Shown: positions 1 through 12,062 of the stretch, one piece after another
Layout of the letters: every line of letters starts with the position of its first letter
Numbering within the stretch: position 1 is the stretch's first letter
Origin: Carallia brachiata
Taxonomy: Eukaryota > Streptophyta > Magnoliopsida > Malpighiales > Rhizophoraceae
Length of the DNA: 64,000 nucleotides
Reading direction: 5' to 3'
NCBI GenBank assembly: GCA_021464245.1
Contig: JADCRB010000064.1
Span: 2,921,044 to 2,985,043, forward strand
Notes under the pieces: model-generated
Told to the model about the DNA's origin: nothing
The model's database searches: none
What the model saw: the letters and a program-made list of their open reading frames with translations, nothing else
Position numbers and translations under genes: made by a program

Positions 1-340
1 CTACTCTCTCTCTCCCTTTTCTATCTCTACCATTCTCTGTCTACCCACATTCTCTCTCCTTTTTTCTCTCTTTTTTCTTGTTTTACCATTCTCTCTACTC
101 ATTCTCTCTCTACCCTCTCTCTCTCATTTTTCTCTCTCTACTATTCTGTTTACTCATTCTTTCTCAACCCTTTCTCTTTCTGTCATTCTCTCTACTCATT
201 CTCTTTCTTCTTTCTTTCTCTCTTTTTTTTCTCTCTCTACCCATTCTCTCTCTACCCTCTTTCTCTCTCTCTCTCTCTCTCTCTCCCCTTTTTTTCTCTT
301 TATATTTATATTCTTTTTACTATTTCTCTCACTATCCTTT
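1..340. repeat. CT-rich low-complexity tract
   Basis: The first 340 bases are almost pure pyrimidine on the plus strand, built from repeated ctctct, ttctctc and ctaccc units. Any open frame here encodes only Leu/Ser/Phe strings and is composition-driven, not a gene. Confidence 0.85.
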
Positions 341-1016
341 TTCTATCTATTTTTTTTATTCTTATAGAAAAAAAAAACAAAAATTGACAGTAATAAACAC
401 AAAAATTCAGCAAACAGCAAAAACTAAAAACAGAAAATGAAAAATAGAAACAAAAAACTGACAGCGTCTCCGAACGGACCCGAATTCGGTTAAAGATCCA
501 AGATTTTAATTGAAACAATGGAGACGAATACTGCTAAAAAATCCGGAGCATGTTTTGTATTAATTCTTTTCTACCGAATGATGTTTGTATGATTGGAAAT
601 AAAAATAAAAAAAAAAATTGGTGCTATACTTATTATCTCAAATCCATTTTGTACAGCTTCTTTGTTTATTTATGTAGAAGAGTTGCAAATTGCAATTGGT
701 GCAAATTGCAAGTTGCAATAGCAGGAAAAGCCTAAACCATTATGCCAGGCAGTTTCAAGCCTGGCACAGTAACAATTATCTGCAGCTGTTAATTGCTCGT
801 ATGTCTCGAAGCTGAACAAGTAGGCAGTGTACGTCAAAACAAGGAAAGCAAAACCGATTAATCGTATTCATTGAAGTTTTTCTACTCCGAACTAATTTTA
901 GGCACTATCGAAAAGCATAAATAGTTTCCCTTTTTAAAGCATTAATGCGCAAAAATAAACAAAATCTCCAGGAAAACATAAACAAAAGTAATGTACACCG
1001 TGGTCCTCTTTACAGG
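341..1016. other. Intergenic, no gene seen
   Basis: AT-rich sequence downstream of the DUF760 gene; part of it is probably that gene's 3' untranslated region. The only structure noted is a short perfect hairpin near 743-766 (tgccaggc paired with gcctggca). No coding similarity seen. Confidence 0.5.
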
Positions 1017-3230
1017 TTACAACAATCCTACAACGCAACTCAGATGCAACCTATTCTCCAAGCCTCTTAGATGATGACCCAGTAACATACACCTGCCAGC
1101 AGAAAACACAAGTTCACAATGTAAGATGAAAAAAACACCTAAAATGACTACAGCATTAGAGGAATCAAAATGGAATTATAGCTATTTGCAATCACAACTT
1201 ATTAGCTAAAAGTCCCATTTCCACCATTTTATGTATCGATTCTTTCAATTATCAGCACAGGATCTTTTTCACGATATAGCTGATCAAATATTCTTGCTAT
1301 GCAACTTTCTGAATATCCCCTATACTCAATTTTAAGTAAGCAACAAAATAAGACGCTCACTTAAACTACAATGACATAGAGACGATGAACTATTTGTATC
1401 TCAACATTCAAGAGTGTGACCCGCAAAAACAAAACATGACTATGACATCAAAGTGACTGAAAGGAAAGTAAACTATTAAGAGCATAAAAAGAATCAATTA
1501 TAAAAAGCAAAGACAAATTTGCCTGAGGGGTGGGGGCGAAGACAAAAACTAACCAGAAAAGCAGCTTTGCTAGATAATCACGAGAAGTGTCCACAATCTC
1601 GCACAATTCATTAGGCCTATCTTGAAGATTATCCATATCTGCTACAATTGTATTCTTCAGGAACTCTGACATAGAATCATCTTTGAACAATCTTCGTGAC
1701 ACATTTTGAACAAGTTGGTGAATAATATCCTCTATCTCTACTGATGATGGGCGGGATAATTCCATCACCTATATATAATTACAACAAACAATAACAACAC
1801 ATTCCAAAAGCTTCGCAGGCTATGCAAACTTCAACTTCAAAGTTAATAACCATTTAGCAAAGAAATTTTAGGTCATTACCATATCAGAATCCAGAGAACG
1901 AAGATATTCTAACAAGTCATTTCTATTTGCCTTTTCAAATTCCATCCGCCTGGTTTCCTGCTTTTTGGCATCAAGTTCCTGAAGTAACACAACCATCAGC
2001 TCGATGTGAAAATCTCAGACACCATGTCGAAGTAACACGTAGGGAAGTTATACAAGCTACAAGCTTTCATTCAAGTGCGATAGATTCAAAAATTTAACTC
2101 ATCAAAAAATGATCCAAATGTCAACTAGCAGTACAAAATTTCCACTTCTTGAACACTTTGCACAATTAATTCAAAAGGATTAAAGCATATCCATATTTTA
2201 AACCATTCTGATTTTTTGAGCCTGGGGAATAGGGATCCATTAGCAAAACCAAAGCTATTTGATCACAATTATTTGCAAAGTCTAAAAAAGATCACAAGAC
2301 TGGCATTTTCAACACTCTACTCATTAATCATGATTGGAAAAAACAAGAAAGAACTAAAAAACAAATAAACAGCAGAGTGGTACATGCTGACCTGCTTTGC
2401 ATCATACAACTCCGACTGCAATTGTTGAATGAAATTCAAAGCGGCGGGCGGCAAATCCCCCAACAACTGAGGACTACGCTCCATATCATCAAGACAAGAC
2501 TCCGTGCCGCCACTTTCACTCTCTCTGTCACTCTCTCCACAATCCTCCGTCTCTCTCTGAGACTTCAATTCCTTCGAATTCTCTACTGATATATCCAAAT
2601 TCCTCATCAACGATATCCTATACTCAGCGTTCCACAGGGTATACCTACGCCACACCACACCCAATCAGAACCCCAACTTTCAAACACCATCTAAATCGAA
2701 ATTTTCCCAAAAAGAAAGGAATTTTTTTTTTTTTTTTTTTTCTGTTTGATCATAGAAAAGAAAGGAAATTTGACCAAATAAAGATGAGTTCATGGGGAAT
2801 TTTACCCGGTGATGATGGCGGAGATGAGGAGGCGATATAGAGGGTTCTTAGAAACCTTAACGGTGACGGAGAATTGATCGGATGGGAGCAGGCCTAGCAT
2901 AGTCGAGATGGTCTGCTTCATGGAATCTTTAGCCGAGTCAGAGACTCCCTTGGAGATAACGGCGGTGTCGAGAGGCTCGATGCGCTTCAGCATGTTCGCA
3001 ATGACGGAGAATCCGCGGTCCAGACTGGAATTCCGAGTCGACACATACTCGCCGCCGCTACTCAGACAGCTGACGGTGGTGGTGGTGGCGGCGGATGATG
3101 AAGAGGACGGAAGGGCGAAGAGCCGCCGCGGGAAGAAGAAGTGGCAGGAGAACTGCGGCGGCGGTTGTTGGGGTTTCGGCGACAGACATGCGACGCGTGA
3201 GATAATCAAGCCCCGAGCTGCGGCCGCCAT
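1017..3230 (-). CDS. DUF760 family protein, probably plastid-targeted
   Basis: Five exons join cleanly with GT/AG borders on the minus strand: 3230-2806, 2644-2392, 1978-1880, 1768-1554 and 1092-1017, giving 355 residues. The N-terminus (about 50 residues, Ala/Ser/Thr/Pro-rich) looks like a chloroplast transit peptide. The body follows the plant DUF760 pattern: a segment reading NPLYRLLISAIITGYTLWNA, an acidic Ser/Glu linker, then LPPAALNFIQQLQSEL, and a C-terminal block with AKLLFWCMLLGHHLRGLENR. Arabidopsis homologues (such as At1g32160 and At3g17800) are described only as DUF760 or seed-maturation-like proteins, so the biochemical role is unknown. The start is the first ATG of exon 1. The phases of all four introns agree and no frame breaks were seen. 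The family call is confident; plastid location is inferred from composition only. Confidence 0.88.
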
Positions 3231-3239
3231 GCGCGGAGG

Positions 3240-4992
3240 GGAGGCGAGCTACGAAGAGAGCTCTCTGTCTCTGTCTGTCCGTTTTCGCGTGCCTTTAGCT
3301 TTAGCCTGTCGTGTAAGGTGGAGTTCGCTTGCAAGTTGCCCCGAATTTCAGTTTATTTACGATTATACCATTCGCTACATGATTTGACCGATGACCTGTT
3401 CTATTCGGTTTTTTTTTTTTTTGTTTATTACGTTTTCGCCGCCGGCTAGTGGCTGAAAATCTAATCTTAGTTTTTGACGGCTACACCCACTTTTTTGAAA
3501 CATTTTTGTCAATAGGATTATTGCGTGATTGTAAAATTTAGTAATTATAAATAGTTATAAAAATAATATAATAGATAAAATATATAATATTTTTTTAATT
3601 TATAAAAAAATATATAGCAAATCAAAAAAATATATACAATCTTTTTGAATAGTTATATGCTTCTTAAATTAAAAATTTTAATATTTAATAATTATTCATA
3701 TGACTCTTATAATTTTATTTAATATGTTGTATAATTTCTTTATAATTATTCTATTATATTATATATTTTATCTGTTCACACAGTCGTATCTTTTTTTTGA
3801 CATGTCGTATATTTTCTTTATAAGTATAAAAAAAATCATATATTTCGTCTATTATGTCATTTTTACAGTCACTTACAACCATTAAATTTTACAATTAAAT
3901 AGTTTTTGTGTTTTTCTAATCAAAACTTATTAGAATGATTTTTTTTCATGTAATTATAACTCGTTAGCAAACACTTGAGACATTATGTAAATATTTTTTT
4001 TATCCAACTGAATTGAGAGAGACGAAAGAAATTAATTATAGACGAGTTTCAAAGTTTAAAACTAAAATTCACCCTAAATTTTATATTTGATAACCATTAA
4101 ATTATACTCAACAGTTAATTATATATTACACTAACTTTTTTAGCGATTAATGAAATTGCTTTAAGTCTAAACCGGTCCCACAGAAAGAAGGACGAGTAAA
4201 TGACAATTTTTTGGTAGGTGAAACAGCGAAAACGAAATAAATCCCACGATTAATCACAACATAATAAGCCATGTGTCTTTGTCGGTGGATGCCCTGGCTT
4301 AGATAGCATCTAGCATGCAGACGAGAATTCGAATTTATTAATTGAACGGTGAAAGTACAGTTGATCAGTCTTTAGTAACCACGTTAGTAATTAAAATTTA
4401 AATATCTATATTAGAGATTTTAAATTTAAATTTTAAAAATAAAATAATAAGATTTATGAGAAAATAAATATATTCTCATTATATAACTCCGTCAATAAAT
4501 TTTTAAACAGACAAAAAAAAAAAAAAGTTCAATTGATTAATTTTTGTCCCCTCTTTTTTTGCAAAAGGTTCTGTCGTCTTCTTACAAAGATCCTTTGCTA
4601 ACTTGTATTTGCCACAAGAATGGAATAATGAAAGATTGCAGAGAATAAATATAATTGATGCTAATAAACAATGGGCCTTTTGAACCGCCAAGTCTAATTA
4701 GGAGTCTCACTTCTCACAGACCCAAGTTGTTTTTTTTATTTTTTTTTTGAGTCAACTCACAGACCCAAGTTGTTAACACTCCTTAAACTAGTGTTTTTCC
4801 TTCTTTTCTTCCTTCTTTTTTTTTTATTTTTATTTTTTATTTTTAGTTGATTTAATGATAAGAGTGCTAATATTAAAACTCCTTTCTGACTCTTTGTTCT
4901 GCCTTTTCTTGTAGGTGACAAGAATCCGGAGTCTTACTAAAGGCCTCGGTATCCCTCCTCAATTTCTAATACAGTTTTATCACATGCACGCA
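3240..4992. other. AT-rich intergenic region, possible decayed MITE
   Basis: No supported gene. The stretch 3527-3900 has loosely matching ends (attgtaaaattta near 3530 and its complement near 3885), suggesting a decayed inverted-repeat element. A short minus-strand open frame at 4503-4691 starts with a hydrophobic, signal-like stretch, but I see no family resemblance or splice support. Confidence 0.4.
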
Positions 4993-5147
4993 TAAAAAAG
5001 TTATCACACAGTAATTATATTATAATAATTAATATATTTTATATAATTATAATAGAAAATAATATTATTTTTTTATTATACATTTTATTATTATAGTTGA
5101 ATAAAATATATTAATTATTATAATATGGCTACAGTATAACAATTTTT
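4993..5147. repeat. Short inverted-repeat element (MITE-like)
   Basis: The left end (gttatcacacagtaattata onward) matches the reverse complement of the right end, which closes with gctacagtataac. The arms run about 45 bases and share a long AT core (ttataataattaatatattt). Size, AT content and palindromic form fit a non-autonomous DNA transposon. No target duplication was confirmed. Confidence 0.55.
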
Positions 5148-7288
5148 TATATATTTATAAATAATATTCCTTTTTAATATATAGCTAAAATTGGAATGCT
5201 AGTAAGAACAATTGTCTCTTTTTGCCTTTTGTTTCCAGTTTCTGTAGGGAGGGGTTACCGAGTAAACCAAATTGCCTGGTATATAAGAAACCAAGTTTTC
5301 CCAAAGACAAAATATTGCTTTCAAAACAATGAGACGTTTGGTGGATAAATATAAGGTAGAAGCAAATTTCAGTTGCAGGTCCAACTCTTTTTGTCCATAG
5401 ATCTGAAGTGGACCAACTATTACGCGGTGCATATGCCTCTTGGGCTCCCACAACTCTTCCAAATAGATTAGGCATCACACAAGATTGCGATTTTGATCCC
5501 ATCTAGGTTAGTTACTTCTGTACCACATGAATTATCTATATATCTTTGTTTCTGATTTCATTTATAGTATTTGATGGATAGATTGGACTGCCTGGTAGAC
5601 TATAGATTAATGAGGTCAAAATGCACAGTTTTTGGCCATCTAGTACAAATTAAAGGTGGATTTTGGAGATGCTGCATTGCAGACCTGAATAAAGTTTATT
5701 GGATTTTGCGTTTGCCCAAGAATCGGATCCTTAAAAAATTGTTTGGATTAATAAAAAATTGTGAGAAAAAAATAAATAGTAATATATGAGAGAAAAGTAA
5801 AAGTTAGTTGTTTTGATTGATGAAAAAGTTGCGAGAAAAGAAAAGTTACAAAAAAATTATACAGTAATGATAATATTTGTTAACTAAAAATTTTTCATTC
5901 ATTTTTTATCAAACTAAACACACTAATTTGGGAATATATGGAATTAGATGCATCATCTCTCTGGTTATGATTGACCTGGCTCAGAATTAGGGCTTGGGAC
6001 ACAGATTTTTCTGCAAAATAAGACACTAAGCCTCAAGCCGGACCGAGCCTAGGTCTCCTCTCGGGCCTAGGTTGTAAGTTCAAGCTTGGCCCTAGAGCAA
6101 GAATTTTAGGCCCATGATGGGCTGGGCCGACCTTATCTATGAAAAATTAAAATGAAGGATTTATTTTGTGTATATATACATAATACAGATTTAAATAGTA
6201 AAAATTTATGAGAATACATTGTGTAATTTTACTATTTTAAGAAATACTTATCGGTTCTTACTAAAAAAATTTCAAATTTTCTAAATTAAACAAGAAAATA
6301 CAGCAAGTGATGAACAAAAATCTAGAACTGTGATCCAAAATTATGTTGATTCATTTCCCCGGCGGAGTTGTGGGTTGGTGGGGCCCAAAGCCAAACTAAT
6401 TTTGCCAGAAACTTTAGGCCTGGTCAACAATTGACCCCAAGCCCGAAATGTTTCAGGTCGGCCTACGGTTTACCTGCACCAAGGCTCACCCTTATTTAAG
6501 CTTAAGCAGAGGAAATAGACTATGTCCTTAATATACAGTTTAGTATTTAAAACTTAAATTTTTATTTTTAAAGTCTTAAATTAGAATCTTAAGACAGGAA
6601 AAATGAAATTTATGAGAAGAAAAAATTACTTTCATTGTGTAATTTACGGACTACTACCCATTGTAACTCACGGACTATTGAACAACTGTTCTAATTGGCT
6701 ATTGCACTGATTTTTGTTGTTGAATCCACCAGTCAAGTGTCTGTTGAATTTTTTTTTGGTTAATCTGTTGTAATTTTTTTATATTGTATTCTTTTTTTTT
6801 TTGACTGATTTATATTGTATTCGAGTGTTAATAATTATATATATATTTTTTGAAGTTACAGCCTCTTTTGTTTGAGGGAATAGTTGGAACATCATCACTT
6901 ATTGTTTTGAAAAAGAAATTAAAACATAGACTTAAGAACCTATTATCAAAAAAAAAAAAAAGAAATGAATAAATAAAAACCCAAACCTCGGTGGCGCGTG
7001 AAAGACACACGCTGTTTCCAACACCTAGGCCAAAAATCTGTTCTTGACTTGACTCACAGAAGAGAAGACCCACTCCCCCAAAAGCCTACACTAATAATCC
7101 GAAGTCTTTTTTCATTTATAATAAGATTAAATAGATTCTCCTTCAAGGCTACGTTAGATCTCCAAAACCCAACACAGACATCCTCCTAGAAAAACAGAAC
7201 CAAACCCCAAAGAAAATCCAGACAAAAAAGCTGTTTCATTTCTTGTTTGTTAAAAGAAAAAATAAAAAAAAGAAGGTAAATAAAGGTG
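5148..7288. other. Intergenic, transposon-like fragments
   Basis: No supported gene. 5740-5930 is an AT-rich stretch with internally repeated gagaaaagtaaaagttag-like units, resembling a hAT-type MITE. 5970-6490 contains GC-rich blocks with repeated ggcctgg/gggcttggg motifs on both strands, typical of plant DNA transposon ends. The last 250 bases are probably the 5' leader and promoter of the mannosidase gene. Open frames at 5185-5502 (minus) and 5571-5789 (plus) are unassigned. Confidence 0.4.
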
Positions 7289-10200
7289 ATGCCTTTCTCC
7301 ACATATATTGGCGGAAAAACCCGGCGCGGAGGAGGGGGCAGCGCCGGCGGCGGCACATGGGCCAACACGCTCCTCCCTTCCACCATCACACCCAAATCGA
7401 AGTTCCCATCATCATCATCATCATCATCATCACATCAAGAAAGTCACGCAAACGGACGGCCCTGATCAACTTCGTTTTCACAAACTTCTTCACCATCGCC
7501 TTCTGCATCTCCCTCTTCTTCCTCTTCATCACCATCATCCATTTTGGCTTCCCAAGGCCCCTCGCCTCTCCCTTCAAGTCCAGGCTCTCTTCAAGGTTGC
7601 CAAAGCCCCGCAAGACGGCCCCCAGAAGGCCCCAATCCGACGGCTCACAAAATGGGGCTCTTGTGGATATCACCACCAAAGATTTGTATGATAAAATTGA
7701 GTTCTTGGATGTAGATGGTGGGCCATGGAAGCAAGGATGGAGAGTTAACTATAAAGGGAATGAATGGGATAGCGAAAAGTTGAAAGTTTTTGTTCCTCAT
7801 TCACATAATGATCCTGGTTGGAAGCTGACTGTTGAGGAGTATTATGAGAAGCAATCCAGGCATATACTTGATACTATTGTGGAGGCGCTTTCTAAGGTAC
7901 GAAATTTCGGTTTTTGGTGTTGAATTTTGATGGACTGTGAAGAAAAATTGTGGGTTTCAATCAGAAAATTCATATCAGGATTTTGTTTACTATTTTGTAT
8001 TTTTTTAGATCTTTTGTCCCTTCCCTTTTCCGTTTCAATAGATGGGGCTGATTAGAGTGTAGGTTGATGTATCTAGGTTTTTCCTGATACGGGCTTCTGC
8101 GGATTTGATGCTGAAATTCTGTAGGGAATTTGAATTTTGGGTATCTATTTTTAGGTTCATTTTTTTAGGATTTTTTTTTTAAAAATTTGCAAGTGAGCTA
8201 TTTTGTGGGAATTGTAGGTTAAGGGTTGATTAACTGCTTTTATAAGTATTCCGCTCACTAAACTGCAAAACATATCTGTACTCTGTAATAAGAAAGATCT
8301 TCAATTTCTTTGATTTTTTTATTTGAGTTTCACGTATGTTCTTTCTTTGTTGCTTATTGATTAATAGACTTATTTTGTTAGATGTGTATCAAATTCAATT
8401 GATATATCCTTCTGCAAGATGATGAACCCAGTATAAGTCTAGCAGTAATTTAAAGCTTTGATTCGTGAGAACAGCAAAAATGTTGGACTAACCTCGTTTT
8501 GAGTCAATTTGCTTGGTATTAATGATAGGATGCCAGGCGGAAGTTCATTTGGGAAGAGATGTCTTATTTGGAAAGATGGTGGAGAGATGCTTCAGAGGAT
8601 AAAAGAGAATCTTTCTCCAATTTAGTGAAGAATGGACAGTTGGAAATTGTTGGAGGTGGCTGGGTGATGAATGATGAGGTACAACAATGAACTTTCAGGA
8701 CATCATTTTGGTCCACACATATTGAACTGCAACTGTGTTCATCTTTCTTTTCTTTTTCGTGGTGTATAAACAGACACTGGAATGGTTGAATTTTAGTGAT
8801 GAATATTTTGGTTTTTTTTTTTTTCGGTTGATGCAGGCAAATTCTCATTATTTTGCCATAATCGAGCAGGTACATATTTGAATCCCCATTAATTGTGTGC
8901 ATTTTTTGTTTTACATTGTTGCAGGTTTCTGTTTAGAACTATACAATATAATAATTGAACATTGGATACAATTGCAACAAACAAGCGTCAATCCCAAATT
9001 TACTTGGGGTTGGTTGCTTGAATCTTTTCTCATCATTCCGCTCTATTACATACTAAGTTTGGACATAAGATCTTGGTCATAATGGTCAAGCAGATGTTTG
9101 ATTATGTAGTTGTGCTTTTATTTTTGTTAACCTTATAACGCAATACTTTATATTTACTTGATTATAGGATAATATTAGGCCTTCAGTTGAGGTTATTCTT
9201 GTTGAGTGTATTGTTGTGATTTAATCCACGTGTCTGTTTTTGTGTGCTTGTGTATGTTGTGGTTTTTATCTAACCATTGCTTTTCATCTGACATGTGTCA
9301 TGCAAATCTTTTAAATTGCCTTCATCAGATTACGGAGGGAAACATGTGGTTGAATGACACTATTGGGGTTGTTCCCAAGAATTCTGGGCTATAGATCCAT
9401 TTGGTTACTCACCTACAATGGCATATCTTCTCCGCCGTATGGGTTTTGAGAACATGCTTATTCAAAGGACCCACTATGAGCTCAAGAAGGAACTTGCATT
9501 GCACAAGAATCTAGAATATGTATGGCGCCAGAGCTGGGATGCTGAGGAAACTACTGATATTTTTGTTCACATGATGCCCTTCTATTCTTATGACATTCCA
9601 CATACTTGTGGGCCAGAGCCTGCTGTTTGTTGTCAATTTGATTTTGCTAGAGTTCGTGGCTTTCTTACGAATTATGCCCATGGAGACAGGATCCAGCGGA
9701 GATCAGCAGAGAAAATGTAAGAGATAGGGCAATAAAGTTACTAGATCAATACAGGAAGAAATCAACACTGTATCGGACTAATACTCTCTTAGTTCCTCTT
9801 GGGGATGATTTCCGTTATGTCAGCATTGATGAAGCGGAGGCTCAATTCCGGAACTATCAATTGTTGTTTGATTATATAAACTCTAACCCTACTTTAAATG
9901 CAGAAGCAAAGTTTGGTACCCTGGATGATTACTTCCGGACACTTCGTGATGAAGTTGACAGAATAAATTTCTCACTTCCTGGTGAAGTTGGTTCAGGAGA
10001 GATTGGAGGTTTTCCCTCTTTATCAGGTGACTTCTTTACCTATGCTGATCGGCAGCAGGACTATTGGAGTGGTTATTATGTTTCAAGGCCTTTCTTCAAG
10101 GCAGTTGACCGGGTTCTGGAGCAAACACTTCGTGCTAGCGAAATGATGATGGCTTTGCTGCTTGGTTATTGTCAGAGAATACAATGTGAGAAGTTGGCTA

Positions 10201-12062
10201 CAGGGTTTGCTTACAAGTTGACTGCTGCGAGAAGGAATTTAGCTCTCTTTCAGCATCATGATGGGGTAACTGGCACTGCAAAGGATCACGTTGTTCAGGA
10301 CTATGGAACTCGGATGTATATCTCTTTGGAGGACCTGCAGATTTTCATGTCTAAAGCTATTGAAGCACTTCTTGGCATCCGCCATGAAAAATTGGACCAG
10401 AACCCAGCCCACTTTGAGGCAGAGCTGTTGAGATCTGCGTATGATGTTCAGCCAGTGCATAAATCACTTAGTGCTCTTGAAGGCACTTCGCACCAAGTAG
10501 TCTTTTTTAACCCCTTAGAGCAAACTAGAGATGAGGTGGTTTTCATCATCGTTAACAGTCCAGATATTGCTGTTTTGGACTCAAACTGGACTTGTGTTCA
10601 AAGCCAAATTTCTCCAGAGTTGCGGCATCACAGAAGCAAAATGTTCACTGGGAGGCATCGTGTCTACTGGAAAGCTTCTGTTCCTGCCATGGGTCTTCAA
10701 ACCTACTACATTGTTAATGGCGTTGCAGGCTGTGAAAAGGCCAAACCAGCAAAACTAAAATACTTTGCCAATTCTGATGAGTTTTCTTGTCCCAGTCCAT
10801 ATAAATGCTCCAAAATGGAAGGTGATGTAGTTCAGATCCATAATGAACGCCAATATCTCACCTTTGATGTTAAGCTTGGCTTGCTGCAGAAAATAAGTCA
10901 TAAAAATGGTCCAAATGTCGATGTGAGTGAAGAAATAGGCATGTACTCTAGTCCGGGAAGTGGAGCCTACCTCTTCAAACCTGATGGCGATGCACAACCC
11001 ATTATCGAGTCTGTTGAGTACATGGTGACCTCCCAGGGCCCACTAATGCAAGAAGTGTACTCTTATCCTAAAACTGCATGGCAAAAAACCCCTATTGCCC
11101 ATAGTAGTCGAATTTATAGCGGAGATAATACTGTACAGGAGTTCCTCATTGAGAAAGAATATCATGTTGAGCTTATTGGCCAAGATTTTATTGATAAAGA
11201 ATTGATAGTGAGGTTCAAAACAGATATTGACAATAGAAGGATTTTCTATTCTGATTTGAATGGCTTCCAGATGAGTCGGAGAGAAACATATGACAAGATT
11301 CCCTTGCAGGGGAATTATTACCCTATGCCTTCATTAGCATTCATGCAAGGGTCCGAGGGCCGCAGATTTTCTGTCCATTCTAGGCAGTCACTGGGTGTAG
11401 CAAGTCTTAAAGATGGATGGCTAGAGATTATGCTTGACCGCCGCTTGTTAAGAGATGATGGGCGTGGTCTTGGGCAAGGTGTGATGGATAATCGTCCGAT
11501 GAATGTGATCTTCCATGTTCTTGTTGAGTCCAGTATTTCATCCACTTCAAAGCCTCTATCCAATCCTCTCCCTCTGAGCCCCTCTGTTCTTTCTCATCGT
11601 GTCGGTGCTCACTTAAACTATCCATTGCAGGCATTCATAGCAAAAACACCCCAGGAGTTGTCTGCACAGCCACCTCGAAGGTCCTTCTCTCCTTTAACTG
11701 CTTCACTACCATGCGATATGCATATAGTGAATTTCAAAGTTCCTCGGCCTTCAAAGTTTTCTCAACAGCCTACTGATGACCCTAGGTTTGTTCTAATCTT
11801 GCAAAGGCGACATTGGGATGCTTCATACTGTCACAAGGGCAGACTGCATTGCACAAGCATTGCGGATAATACTATAAATCTCTTTAACATGTTCAAGGGG
11901 CTTGCCGTGTTGAATGTCAAGGCAACTTCTTTAAATCTTTTGCATGAAGATGTAGAGATGCTTGGATATGCTGAGCAGTTTGGAGATATGGCTCAAGATG
12001 GACATGTCATCATCTCTCCCATGGAAATACAGGCATACAAGTTGGAATTACGGCCACACTAG
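7289..12062 (+). CDS. GMII: Golgi alpha-mannosidase II, GH38, with frame breaks
   Basis: This enzyme trims mannose residues from GlcNAcMan5GlcNAc2 in the Golgi during complex N-glycan formation. Exons: 7289-7896, 8529-8678, 8837-8869 and one long exon 9329-12062. The N-terminus ([16 protein letters not shown]) matches the plant family. It is followed by one membrane anchor (about [20 protein letters not shown]), as expected for a type II Golgi protein. Key GH38 elements are present: PHSHNDPGW (zinc His/Asp), DPFGYS (nucleophile Asp), GDDFRY (acid/base region) and HHDGVTGT (zinc His), and the C-terminus LELRPH is intact. The frame breaks three times: in the TCA/ATC repeat at 7407-7432, at about 9384 (AAT TCT then GGG, one T short of Trp) and at about 9664 (one base short before YELCPW). 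An alternative ATG at 7357 would avoid the first break but loses the conserved N-terminus. Identity is near certain; whether it is functional is open. Confidence 0.93.

Noticed and set aside
78..518. Open frames on both strands in the first 500 bases
   Set aside because: They are Leu/Ser/Phe strings from CT-rich low-complexity DNA with no domain or splice support.
743..766. Short perfect hairpin resembling a miRNA stem
   Set aside because: The stem is only 8 base pairs; it is too short for a plant miRNA and has no mature-like sequence.
4503..4691. 62-codon frame with a hydrophobic start, possible small secreted peptide
   Set aside because: Ends in poly-Phe from a T run, has no cysteine pattern of a known peptide family and lies in decayed AT-rich DNA.
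5185..5789. Open frames of 72 to 105 codons near 5.2-5.8 kb
   Set aside because: No recognisable family, overlapping frames of similar quality, and no splice or promoter context.
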